Assembly (NCBI RefSeq): GCF_000421645.1
Contig: NZ_ATXK01000004.1
Span: 1-64,000, forward strand
Source of the DNA: Aurantimonas coralicida DSM 14790
GTDB taxonomy: Bacteria; Pseudomonadota; Alphaproteobacteria; Rhizobiales; Rhizobiaceae
Reading direction: 5' to 3'
DNA: 64,000 nt
Positions within the stretch are counted from its first letter, which is position 1; each line of letters starts with the position of its first letter. Made by a program: the position numbers and the translations under genes. Shown here one piece after another: positions 17,989 to 26,881 of the stretch. Below the pieces are notes generated by a model. The model did not search any database and was not told the origin of the DNA. It saw only the letters and a program-made list of their open reading frames with translations.

Positions 17989-18807
17989 ATGGACGAGGCG
18001 ATCCGCAAGGAATGCATGGCCTATGTCGGGCGCCAGCGTGAAGCGACCGACAGCATGGCGCCCGAGACGGCGGCGAAGCAGGCGCATGCCCTTGGCGTCG
18101 CGGCGCCGGAGGCCGAACTGCCGGCGACCTGGCACTGGGCCTATTTCAACCACGGCTTTCCCATTTCGAACCAGGGCGAGGACGGCCATGAGCGGCTGGG
18201 CCTGTTCCTGCCGCCGGCGCCGTTCCACCGCCGCATGTGGGCGGCCGGCGACGTGACGGTGCATCGTCCCCTGCGCATCGGCGTGCCGGCGACGCGGCGC
18301 TCGACCATCACGGATGTCGCCTTCAAGAGCGGGCGGACCGGCGACCTCTGCTTCGTGACCGTCGACCATGCGATCGAACAGGATGGCGGGCTCGGGGTCG
18401 CCGAGCGGCAGACCATCGTCTACCGCGACTGCGGGCTGCCGGAAAAGGCGCTGCGCGCTCCCGGCGATCCGGTCCCGGACGGCTATGTCGTCCATCCGGA
18501 CATGGAGCTGTTCTTCTATTCGGCACTCACCCATAACGGCCACCGGATTCACTGGGACCGGAACTTCTGCCGTGAGGTCGAGGGCTATCCGGGGCTAATC
18601 GTCCACGGCCCGCTGATGGCGACCAAGCTCTGCGACGCCATGGCGGGCACCGCGTCCGTCCGCCGGTTCGCCTTCCGGGCGCTGGCGCCGGTTTTCGACA
18701 CGACGCCGATCCGGCTGGTTCACCCGGCCGCCGGCACCGGCGGCGAGGGGCGCATCGAGCGCTCCGACGGGGTGATCTCCATGCAGGCGACGCTCGAAAC
18801 CGCCTGA
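17989..18807 (+). CDS. MaoC/FAS1-like hydratase, mesaconyl/itaconyl-CoA hydratase-like
   Basis: A 272-residue double-hotdog hydratase. The C-terminal motif FYSALTHNGHRIHWDRNF followed by YPGLIVHGPL matches mesaconyl-C4-CoA and itaconyl-CoA hydratases, which add water to the double bond of a C5 dicarboxylyl-CoA to give citramalyl-CoA. ATG 17989 has aggaaagg upstream. It converges with the CitE-like lyase gene, whose family cleaves citramalyl- or malyl-type CoA esters, so the two probably catalyse consecutive steps. Confidence 0.87.
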   Translation: MDEAIRKECMAYVGRQREATDSMAPETAAKQAHALGVAAPEAELPATWHWAYFNHGFPISNQGEDGHERLGLFLPPAPFHRRMWAAGDVTVHRPLRIGVPATRRSTITDVAFKSGRTGDLCFVTVDHAIEQDGGLGVAERQTIVYRDCGLPEKALRAPGDPVPDGYVVHPDMELFFYSALTHNGHRIHWDRNFCREVEGYPGLIVHGPLMATKLCDAMAGTASVRRFAFRALAPVFDTTPIRLVHPAAGTGGEGRIERSDGVISMQATLETA

Positions 18808-18820
18808 CCAACGACCTCCT

Positions 18821-19627
18821 TTAGCGGCCCTCCTGCTCTCCGGCGCGGGCGAGAAGTGCCTCGGCCTGGGCGACCAGTGGCCGATCCAGCATGGCGCCGT
18901 CGAGCTGGATCGCGCCGCCGCCGGCCGCCTCCGCCGCGGCGACGATGCGGCGGGCCCGGCGGATCGCGTCGTCACCGGGCCGCATCGTGTCGTGGACAGG
19001 ACCGATCTGCGCCGGGTGGATGCAGAGCCGCGCACCGAAACCGAAGGCAAGGGCCCGGCGGGTTTCCGCGATGACCCGCTCGACATCGTCGATCGCCGGG
19101 GTCACCCCGTCGATGGCCGGCGCGAGACCGGCAAGCCGGGAGGCCAGCGCCAGTTCGGCGCGGTAGATCGCCATGGCCTCCGCGTCCTCGGGCAGGCCGA
19201 GATCGAGCATGAAATCGATGGTGCCGAAGGCCAGCCGCACGACCCCGGCGACCTCTGCAATGGTGCGCGCTGCCGCCAGGCCGCGCGCGGTCTCGATCAG
19301 TGGAATGACCGGCTTCGGCATCCGGGCGACGTCATCCGCCGTTTCGGCCTTGGCCAGCATCACGCCGGCGACGCCCGGATGGTCGAGACACTCCATGTCG
19401 GCATCATGCCATGGCGTGCCGGCGGCGTTGATCCGCACGAACACACCGGCGTCGCCGGCGAGCGCGGCGAGCAGGCCGGCCCGTGCCACCTCCTTGTCCG
19501 CCGGCGCGACCGCATCCTCGAGATCGACGATGACTGCATCCGCGCCCGAGGCGAACGCCTTCGAGATCCGCTCCGGGCGGGTCGCCGGGACGAAGAGGAA
19601 GCTGCGGGAATTGGCGGGATCGCGCAT
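18821..19627 (-). CDS. HpcH/HpaI aldolase/citrate lyase family protein (CitE-like CoA ester lyase)
   Basis: A 268-residue CitE-like lyase expected to split a 3-hydroxyacyl-CoA such as (S)-citramalyl-CoA to acetyl-CoA and pyruvate. Features seen are the N-terminal SFLFVPATRPERI, VIVDLEDAV, LIETARGL and FGTIDFMLDLG, which include the Mg-binding Glu and Asp. The length matches short CitE-like lyases. It points toward the hydratase gene (tail to tail) and diverges from the acyl-CoA dehydrogenase. Confidence 0.88.
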   Translation of the reverse strand: MRDPANSRSFLFVPATRPERISKAFASGADAVIVDLEDAVAPADKEVARAGLLAALAGDAGVFVRINAAGTPWHDADMECLDHPGVAGVMLAKAETADDVARMPKPVIPLIETARGLAAARTIAEVAGVVRLAFGTIDFMLDLGLPEDAEAMAIYRAELALASRLAGLAPAIDGVTPAIDDVERVIAETRRALAFGFGARLCIHPAQIGPVHDTMRPGDDAIRRARRIVAAAEAAGGGAIQLDGAMLDRPLVAQAEALLARAGEQEGR

Positions 19628-19997
19628 GAAAGGTCTCGTCTCGACAATGGCGGGCAGGACGGGCCGCTGGCATGATGCGGCCTCATCTGATGGCTGATCC
19701 TAGCCGGCCAAACCGTCGTTCGGAACGGACTGGGCGTCTATCGACCCGATAGTCCGGCCCTATCCACCCGCTGACGGCCGGGCAGATGGCGCGGTCCCTC
19801 CATCGTGAGTGACGTCAGGGGCTTGTCGCCAACCCTTGCGACAGTGATTCAGCCGGTTCGATCAGAACTGGAAACGGCGAGCCTCAATCGCGGACAATCG
19901 TGCGACTTCCATAGGAGTTGGCTATCGCCTCCATCGCCCGTGCGGTCTGCCGGTTTCCGTGCCGGACGCTATGCTGTCCCGAGCACAGGAGCGCAGC
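19628..19997. promoter_or_regulatory. Divergent promoter region
   Basis: 370 bases between the CitE-like gene (-) and the acyl-CoA dehydrogenase (+). No frame here resembles a protein. It must contain two outward promoters; I could not pick reliable boxes. The AGGAG ribosome binding site of the dehydrogenase lies at its right end. Confidence 0.5.
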
Positions 19998-21155
19998 ATG
20001 ACCACGATCGACACCCATGACGAGATCCGCGAAGCGGTGGGCCGGCTCTGCCAGGATTTCCCGGGCAGCTACTGGCGCGAGCTGGACGAGCGCCGCGCCT
20101 ATCCGACCGATTTCGTGAAGGCGCTGACCGAGGCCGGTTTCCTCTCGGCGCTGATCCCGGAAGAATTCGGCGGATCGGGACTGCCGCTTTCGGCTGCCGC
20201 TGTCATCCTCGAGGAAATCCACCGCCAGGGCGGCAATGCCGGCGCCTGTCACGCGCAGATGTACACGATGGGCACGCTGCTCCGGCATGGCTCGGACGCC
20301 CAGAAGCAGGCCTATCTGCCGCAGATCGCCGAGGGGACGCTGCGGCTGCAGTCCTTCGGCGTCACCGAGCCGACCAGCGGCACCGACACTGGGTCGCTGC
20401 GCACCACCGCCCGCCGCGACGGCGACGTCTACCGGATCAACGGCCAGAAGATCTGGATTTCCCGGTCCGAGCATTCCGACCTGATGATTCTCCTCTGCCG
20501 CACGACGCCGCTCGATCAGGTCGAGAAGAAGACGCAAGGGCTGTCGGTCTTCCTCGTCGACATGCGCGAGGCCAAGGCGAACGGCCTGACCATCCGGCCG
20601 ATCCGCACGATGATGAACCACGCCACGACGGAGCTCTTCTTCGACGACGTGCCGGTGCCGGCCACCAACATGATCGGCGAGGAAGGGAAGGGGTTCCGCT
20701 ACATCCTCTCCGGCATGAACGCCGAGCGGATCCTGATCGCCGCCGAATGTATCGGCGACGCCAAATGGTTCATCGACAAGGCCGCCGCCTATGCCGGCGA
20801 GCGGGTCGTCTTCGGCCGGCCGATCGGCCAGAACCAGGGCATCCAGTTCCCGATCGCCAAGGCCTATGCGCGCATGCGCGCGGCCGAGCTGATGCTGCAC
20901 GAGGCGATCCGGCTCTACGAGGCGAACGAGAATCCGGGCGCCGAGGCGAACATGGCCAAGATGCTGGCGGCCGAGGCGAGCTGGGAGGCGGCCGAGGCCT
21001 GCGTCCAGACCCATGGCGGCTTCGGCTTCGCCGAGGAATACGACGTGGAGCGCAAGTTCCGCGAGACGCGCCTCTATCAGGTGGCGCCGATCTCCACCAA
21101 TCTCATCCTCTCCTACCTCGCCGAGCACGTGCTCGGCATGCCGCGGAGCTATTGA
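19998..21155 (+). CDS. Acyl-CoA dehydrogenase
   Basis: A 385-residue FAD-dependent acyl-CoA dehydrogenase. FAD and substrate motifs include LQSFGVTEPTSGTDTGSLRT, KIWISRSEHSDL and the C-terminal QTHGGFGFAEEYDVERKFR. ATG 19998 has AGGAG 6 bases upstream (aggagcgcagc). Its TGA overlaps the start of the MmgE/PrpD gene. The same pairing of an acyl-CoA dehydrogenase and MmgE/PrpD genes occurs in the itaconate cluster of Pseudomonas aeruginosa. Confidence 0.92.
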   Translation: MTTIDTHDEIREAVGRLCQDFPGSYWRELDERRAYPTDFVKALTEAGFLSALIPEEFGGSGLPLSAAAVILEEIHRQGGNAGACHAQMYTMGTLLRHGSDAQKQAYLPQIAEGTLRLQSFGVTEPTSGTDTGSLRTTARRDGDVYRINGQKIWISRSEHSDLMILLCRTTPLDQVEKKTQGLSVFLVDMREAKANGLTIRPIRTMMNHATTELFFDDVPVPATNMIGEEGKGFRYILSGMNAERILIAAECIGDAKWFIDKAAAYAGERVVFGRPIGQNQGIQFPIAKAYARMRAAELMLHEAIRLYEANENPGAEANMAKMLAAEASWEAAEACVQTHGGFGFAEEYDVERKFRETRLYQVAPISTNLILSYLAEHVLGMPRSY

Positions 21156-22474
21156 TGTCGATCGCCGCCCGTCTCGCCCGTTTCGCGCTCACCGAAGATC
21201 CCGGTTCGCCGGCGGCCCGCCGCTTTGCCAGGCTCTCGCTCTTCGACTGGGCGACGGCGGGACTGGCCGGGCGCAGCGAGCCGGTGGCGATCGCGGCCCG
21301 GCGCATGGCCGCGAGTGAGGCAGGCGCCGGCGCAAGCCTCATCGGCGGCGGGACGGCGACCCCGCGCGCGGCGGCGCTTGCCAATGGCACGACCAGCCAC
21401 GCGCTGGATTGCGACGACACGCATTTCCTGCATATCGGCCATCCGAGCGTCGTCGTGATGTCGGCAGCCCTTGCGATGGCGGAGATGGAAGGTTCGTCCG
21501 GCCAGGCCTTTCTCGACGCGCTGGTCGTCGGGCTCGAAGCGACGTGCCGGGTGGGCGACTGGCTGGGGCGGTCGCATTACGAGGCGGGGTTCCACCAGAC
21601 CGGCACCGCCGGCGCCTTCGGCGCGACCGTGGCGGCCGGGCGCCTTGCCGGGCTCGACGAGGCCGCGATGATCTTCGCATTGGGCCTCGCGACGACACGC
21701 GCATCGGGGCTGAAGAGCCAGATGGGGACGATGGCGAAACCGCTCAACGCGGGCTTTGCCGCCGAAGCCGGCGTCACCTGCGCGCTCCTCGCGCGGGCCG
21801 GCGTCGCCTCCAATCCGAACGGGTTCGAGGACCGCCAGGGGTTCGGGCCGACCCATGCAGGAACCGGACACATGGCAGCCTTCGACGGGCTCGGCGAAAC
21901 CTGGGTCTTCCCCGACATTTCCTACAAGTTCCACGCCTGCTGCCACGGCCTCCACGCGACACTCGAGGCATTGCGAAGCCTGCGCGACGACGGCCTGGCG
22001 CCCGACGCCATTCGCAGCGTGACGATCTCCACCAACCCCCGCTGGTTCGACGTCTGCAACAAGCCGGAACCCGCGACGGGTCTGGAAGCAAAGTTTAGCT
22101 ATCGCCTCGTTACCGCCATGGCCCTTCACGGGCTCGATACGGCGGACCTTGCCGTCTACGACGCGGCCAACTGCGTGCGCCCCGATCTCGTGGCGCTGCG
22201 CGACCGGGTCACGGTCGAGGCAGACCCGTCGCTGACCGACACGCAGTCCCGCGTGTCCGTGGAGACGGGGGACGGCCGGCAACTGACCGCCAGCCACGAC
22301 CTTCTGGCCGCCGCCGACCCCGACACCATCGAGACGCGGCTTGCCGCAAAATCCGCCACGCTCCTCGGCCACGACCTGTCGGGCGCCCTCCTGCAGGCGG
22401 TCGACAGCCTTAGCGAGGCCGCGGATGTGACCGCATTGGCGACCCTTCTCGCAACGAAGGCGCCGGCCGACTGA
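21155..22474 (+). CDS. MmgE/PrpD family protein
   Basis: A 439-residue MmgE/PrpD-fold protein (2-methylcitrate dehydratase / cis-aconitate decarboxylase superfamily). LANGTTSHALDCDDTH and GFHQTGTAGAFGA are the family's active-site segments, and LKSQMGTMAKPLNAGFAA is also conserved. It is coupled to the dehydrogenase by TGATG and ends the cluster. The substrate may be a branched or hydroxylated C5-C6 dicarboxylate; that is inference from neighbours. Confidence 0.9.
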   Translation: MSIAARLARFALTEDPGSPAARRFARLSLFDWATAGLAGRSEPVAIAARRMAASEAGAGASLIGGGTATPRAAALANGTTSHALDCDDTHFLHIGHPSVVVMSAALAMAEMEGSSGQAFLDALVVGLEATCRVGDWLGRSHYEAGFHQTGTAGAFGATVAAGRLAGLDEAAMIFALGLATTRASGLKSQMGTMAKPLNAGFAAEAGVTCALLARAGVASNPNGFEDRQGFGPTHAGTGHMAAFDGLGETWVFPDISYKFHACCHGLHATLEALRSLRDDGLAPDAIRSVTISTNPRWFDVCNKPEPATGLEAKFSYRLVTAMALHGLDTADLAVYDAANCVRPDLVALRDRVTVEADPSLTDTQSRVSVETGDGRQLTASHDLLAAADPDTIETRLAAKSATLLGHDLSGALLQAVDSLSEAADVTALATLLATKAPAD

Positions 22475-22475
22475 C

Positions 22476-22816
22476 TCAGCCAGGCGAACGATCGTAGCGC
22501 ACCACGTCCACCGCCGCGTCGAAATCGAGCACGAGCCGGAACCTGCCCCGGCCGCAACTGTTCGGCAGGAAGGACGATCACCGTGACCTCTTGCGAGAGG
22601 TAGCGGCCCGTCACCCGCCCGCCGACATTCCAGCCTTCCGGCGGCCGGTCCCGAACTGCCACATGCAGCGCGTTCCAATCGCGGAAGCCATGCCGGCGGG
22701 CGATCAATTCGAGCGCCTGGGCGTGGCTGACCGCGGTCCTCGCGGCGGCGAGCTCTTCACGCAGCCCGCCTTGCCATGTCCCTGGCCTCCGCGAATGTCG
22801 GCAGGCCGCGTGTCAT
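22476..22816 (-). pseudogene. Glyoxalase-superfamily-like protein remnant, two frameshifts
   Basis: The remains of a ~110-residue protein can be read by switching frames twice: MTRGLPTFAEARDMARR, then LREELAAARTAVSHAQALELIARRHGFRDWNALH...RVTGRYLSQ, then RFRLVLDFDAAVDVVRYDRSPG before a stop at 22476. This order is that of the small glyoxalase-related proteins common in Rhizobiales. The start codon overlaps the stop of the decayed MATE gene (ATGA), so the two were once translated together. The family call is from memory of the pattern. Confidence 0.6.
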
Positions 22817-23819
22817 GTTCCCACCTTTTCGGCGCGCAGGAAGAGGCCCCATCGCAGGGATCGCTGCTTCGCCAGTTGCATCAGAACGAAGGCCGTCAGC
22901 GCGAGAAGCAAGACCTCTGACAGAGGGGAGGCGAGCCAGATGCCGGGCTCGCCCATCGTCCCGGCCAGCAGATAAGTCAGCGGCATCGCGAGGATGTAGG
23001 ATTTCGAAAGCCCGAGGATCGCCGCGCGCCCGGCGTCGCCGATCGCCTGGAAATGCATGGCGATCATCATCAGCGGCCCCGCGGCAAAGAAGCCCGCCGA
23101 GATCACCGGCAGGATGCGCGCGACCTCAGTAACGACGACAGGGTCGGACACGAAGGCGGTTCCGATCGGGGCCGCGAAAACACTCATGCCGATCTGCAGG
23201 GTGAGACGGTAGCCGAGGGCCGCAAGAACGCCAGTCCTAAAGGCTGGCATCGCTGCGCTGATAACTCCCGGCACCGAAATTGTTACCGGTGATGGTCTGC
23301 ATCGCATAAGCCAGGCCCAGCAACGGCAGGAAGGCGAAGGTGAGCAGCCGCGTGATGATGCCATAGGCCGAGCCCGCCACGCCCCCGTCCAGCACGCCGA
23401 TCAGGACGTAGTTGAAGCCCATTTCGGCCAGCACCGCGGACCCGCCTGCCGCCAGCAGCGCGACCGGGGCGCCAAAGCCGAGAAACAGCGCGATCAGGAT
23501 CAGCCCCATGCAGGCGGTAAGGCCGTGCGCGCCCGCATAGACACCGCCGGCCACGTCGACCTGCCGCGCGCCGGTGTGGCGGTGAGGATACTCGACATGC
23601 CCGACGAGACCAGCGTCGAGAGCGCCACGATCAGCATTTAGAGCGGGAACATCAGGGTGAGGGCAGCCAGCGCCTGCGCGCCCACGAAACGCCCAGGAAC
23701 AGCGCATCGGCGACCGCCAGCAGACCGTTCATGCCCATCACGAAGATGATCGGAAGCGCGGTACGGAGGTAGATCGGGCCAAGCGGTCCGCTGAGAAACG
23801 AATTGGATTGCGACGACAT
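22813..23819 (-). pseudogene. MATE family efflux transporter, disrupted
   Basis: A multidrug/toxin extrusion (MATE, NorM-like) transporter broken into pieces. The N-terminus MSSQSNSFLSGPLGPIYLRT starts at 23819; the middle LTLMFPL is followed by an in-frame TAA and then MLIVALSTLVSSGMSSIL, then a further frame change to HTGARQVDVAGGVYAGAHGL. The centre ends ITGNNFGAGSYQRS, and a last frame gives RTGVLAALGYRLTLQIGMS to the C-terminus. At least three frameshifts plus one nonsense codon make a functional product unlikely. It is adjacent to another frame-broken gene, so indels cluster here. Confidence 0.8.
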
Positions 23820-23993
23820 GACCCCGTTTTCCTTCCGGCTCTTGTCGCGCAAGAACTGGACGGGGCCCGCATTACCATCCGCGCGACAGGTGCCGAGGAT
23901 GACGACGATCGTCTCTGCTACAGAATCGCACGAATGCGGGAGGTGCAAGGCCTGCGCGCCTTCTGTGAAGGAAGGGACGACATCAGGTTGTCT

Positions 23994-24065
23994 GTTGACA
24001 TACGTCAACTAAATCGGTCGAATGACGTAAAGTCAGTTGACAAATTCTGTTCAACCTCATCAAAT
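23994..24065 (+). promoter_or_regulatory. Candidate promoter with GTTGAC palindrome upstream of the caspase operon
   Basis: gttgac-atac-gtcaac (23994-24009) is a perfect 6-base palindrome. Two TTGACA boxes occur: one at 23995-24000 with tcgaat 17 bases on, and one at 24037-24042 with tcaaat 17 bases on (24060-24065). Either could drive the + strand operon that starts at 24093. The palindrome resembles TetR-type operators and may be a relic of MATE gene control. Confidence 0.4.
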
Positions 24066-24092
24066 TGCTTCAACAGATAATGGTTGTTTGCA

Positions 24093-26861
24093 ATGGCTCG
24101 ATCTTTTCACTCTGTTGACTTGAACGCGTTCCGCGAGATCGCAAGTGCGTTCCCATTCACGCGTCGCATCACGGAAGTGCATCTCCATCACACCTGGCGT
24201 CCCCGGCAGAGCGATTATCGCGGTCTGGCGACCATCCAGTCCATGTGGCGACACCATACGCAGAACAACGGTTGGAGCGACATCGCCCAGCACGTCACCA
24301 TCGCGCCAAGAGGCGAGATCTGGCTCTGCCGCAATTTCAACGCGGCGCCGGCGAGTTCCAGCGGCTTCAACGGCAATGCCAGCGCTGGGCCCTTCATGAT
24401 CGAAATGATCGGCGACTTCGATGTTGGACAGGAAACGATCACGAAGGAGCAGAAGCAGGCGACGCTGGGTGTCATCAGCGCCATCCAGATGCGGTTCAAT
24501 CTCGCACCGCAGGATATGAAATTCCACAGCGAGATGTCGGGCAAGACCTGTCCGGGCACGAGCTTCGACAAGGCTGAATGGATCGGCGAAGTCGCAGCCA
24601 TGACCGCGGCTGGCGGAAACCCGCGTTCAAGCAAAGCGCTCTTTGCGGATCAGTTCCGGCGTGGCGCCAGCCTGATCCAGGACCTTCTCGCCCTGCCGCA
24701 GGCCGTGGACGATATGGCAACGGCCGAACATGTCGTCGGCTACGAGATGTTCGAGGCGGAAGAGCCCGGCGGACGGGGTGGCAGCCTGAGCGGCGCCGAG
24801 CCGTCCCCGCAGATGATCGAGGCGCTCTCCGATCACGTCGTGAACCTGGAGAGGGGTAGCTTCTCGGATTCCGGCCGGATCGGGACGACGAAGGCCGATG
24901 TCGATCGCTTGTTCGAGGAGCGTATCCCCAAGGAAATCGCAGCGGCCAAGGCGCGCAAGGAGCCAGCGCGGCTTCTGTTCTATGCGCATGGTGGTCTTGT
25001 ATCGGAGAAGAACGCCTTGCACGGCGCCTTCAAGCAACTGCGTTTCTGGCGTGAGAATAAAGTCTATCCGGTCTTTTTTATCTGGGAGACCGGTCTCGCC
25101 GAGACGATACGGCAGCTCATGACGGGCACAGTGGATCGAATCCGCGGCGGGGCTCGAGGTCCGTTCGACTTTCTGCTCAACGCCCCGATCGAGGAGCTGG
25201 TTCGCGGGGCTGGGGGGCGGATCGTATGGGACGGAATGAAGTCGAGCGCGGAGCGCGCGAGCGGCGACGGTGGCGGAGCGGCTTACGTTGCCGCCAAAGC
25301 CGCAGCTCTCGCCAAGAAACACGGCGACGACCTGGAGATCCACGTTGTGGGCCACAGCGCCGGATCGATCTTCCATGCCTATTTCCTATCGGCACTGGCC
25401 AACTCCGGCGCCAGCGTCAAGACGGCGCATTTCCTTGCGCCGGCAATCCGCAACGACCTGTTTCACCAGCGTGTGGCGCCGCTGCTCGGCAAGAACGTCG
25501 GGCCGCTGACCATCTTCACGATGAGGAAGCAGCGCGAGAAAGACGACACGGTAACGCCAGTTTATCGTCAGTCCCTGCTGTACCTCATCTACGAGGCTCT
25601 TGAAGAAAGGCGGAAGACCGACATTCTCGGCCTCGAAATCTCGCTGCGCGGCGACAAGCTGGCCAGCGATATTTTTGGGCTACGGGGGATGCCTTCCGAG
25701 CTGGGCGAAGTGGTCTGGGCCCCGAGCAATGGCAGCGACTTTGGCAGCGCGAGCGATTCTTGCACCCATGGTGGGTTCGACGATGACGCTGCGACAATGA
25801 ACAGCGTCGTGCGCCGGGTCCTCGACCGTCGAAACGGGGAGCCGATCTTTCCCCTTGAAGACGGCGGCGCGCGCGTGGCGAGCAACGATCTATGGGATGG
25901 CCAGCTCGATGTCTCTGCGCAGGTCGAGGAGGCGCTGGCTCGGCTGTCCTTCACCCCGATCGGATCGTCTCCGGCCGGCACCTCGGTGCAGCCAGCGACC
26001 CCGGTTGCCACCAGGCCGGTTGTCGGCGCGCGGCGAGCGCTCTGCATCGGGATCAATGACTACCGCTACATCAGTCCGCTCAGGGGATGCCTCGCGGACG
26101 CAAAGTTGTGGGCCCAGACACTTGAGGCACTGGGCTATACCGCGCAGATCCTACCCCAGGAAGCAGCGACTGCGGCAGGAATCCGAGCCAGGGTCACCAG
26201 CTTCGTGGCCGCGGCCCGGGCGGGGGACGATCTGGTCCTGCAGTTTGCCGGACATGGCACCCAACTCGAGGATCTGAGCGGGGATGAAGCCGAGGAGGGG
26301 GCTGCGGTCGGGGAGATCAAGGACGAGTGCCTGTGCGCCATCGACTGTGGTTCGGATGACGACGGCCTGGTGATCGATGACGAACTGCGGATCATCTTCA
26401 GTGGCCTGGCGGATGGCGCGTCCCTGACCTGCTTCTTCGACTGCTGCCACTCAGGCACGATAAGCCGTGTGCATGCGCGCGCCCTATCCGCGACGCGCCT
26501 TGGCGCGAGGGGCGGGACAGCAGAGAGCGATCTGCGCGCACGCTACGTCGACCCGACCCCTGCGATGAAACACGCATACGCCAGGCGCTCGGCCCAGCTG
26601 CGACGGTCGGGCAGCCGTGCGCCCTTCATCCAGAGGGACGTTTCCTTCAGCGCCTGCACGTCTCAGGAACTCGCGTACGAGAGCAATGGTCAGGGCGAAT
26701 TCACACTGCAGGCCACGAGTATCATCAGCGAAGGCATCGGGGTGACGTCGAACAGCGCCTTTCTCGATCGCATTCTTCAAAGATTCGGAGAGGTGCGACG
26801 TCAGAGCCCGGTCCTCGACTGCGCGCCCGAGAAACGTAGCGCGTATTTCTTGAGCCTTTGA
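24093..26861 (+). CDS. Amidase/PGRP-like, alpha/beta-hydrolase-like and caspase-like fusion protein
   Basis: A 922-residue three-part protein. Residues about 25-165 resemble an N-acetylmuramoyl-L-alanine amidase/PGRP domain: ITEVHLHHTW (His30/32/33), then FHSEMSGKTCPG with His145 and Cys153 as likely zinc ligands. The middle (about 270-560) has LLFYAHGGLVSEKNA and VVGHSAGSIF with Ser422, like a serine hydrolase. Residues about 645-922 are a caspase-like (type I metacaspase-like) peptidase: ALCIGINDY, LQFAGHGTQ with His721 and FFDCCHSGT with Cys785. All proposed catalytic residues are present. There is no signal peptide, so it should be cytosolic. ATG 24093 has a weak ribosome binding site. 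A metallopeptidase gene follows after 20 bases. Confidence 0.85.
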   Translation: MARSFHSVDLNAFREIASAFPFTRRITEVHLHHTWRPRQSDYRGLATIQSMWRHHTQNNGWSDIAQHVTIAPRGEIWLCRNFNAAPASSSGFNGNASAGPFMIEMIGDFDVGQETITKEQKQATLGVISAIQMRFNLAPQDMKFHSEMSGKTCPGTSFDKAEWIGEVAAMTAAGGNPRSSKALFADQFRRGASLIQDLLALPQAVDDMATAEHVVGYEMFEAEEPGGRGGSLSGAEPSPQMIEALSDHVVNLERGSFSDSGRIGTTKADVDRLFEERIPKEIAAAKARKEPARLLFYAHGGLVSEKNALHGAFKQLRFWRENKVYPVFFIWETGLAETIRQLMTGTVDRIRGGARGPFDFLLNAPIEELVRGAGGRIVWDGMKSSAERASGDGGGAAYVAAKAAALAKKHGDDLEIHVVGHSAGSIFHAYFLSALANSGASVKTAHFLAPAIRNDLFHQRVAPLLGKNVGPLTIFTMRKQREKDDTVTPVYRQSLLYLIYEALEERRKTDILGLEISLRGDKLASDIFGLRGMPSELGEVVWAPSNGSDFGSASDSCTHGGFDDDAATMNSVVRRVLDRRNGEPIFPLEDGGARVASNDLWDGQLDVSAQVEEALARLSFTPIGSSPAGTSVQPATPVATRPVVGARRALCIGINDYRYISPLRGCLADAKLWAQTLEALGYTAQILPQEAATAAGIRARVTSFVAAARAGDDLVLQFAGHGTQLEDLSGDEAEEGAAVGEIKDECLCAIDCGSDDDGLVIDDELRIIFSGLADGASLTCFFDCCHSGTISRVHARALSATRLGARGGTAESDLRARYVDPTPAMKHAYARRSAQLRRSGSRAPFIQRDVSFSACTSQELAYESNGQGEFTLQATSIISEGIGVTSNSAFLDRILQRFGEVRRQSPVLDCAPEKRSAYFLSL

Positions 26862-26881
26862 CCTGATGGTGGACGAGTCCG

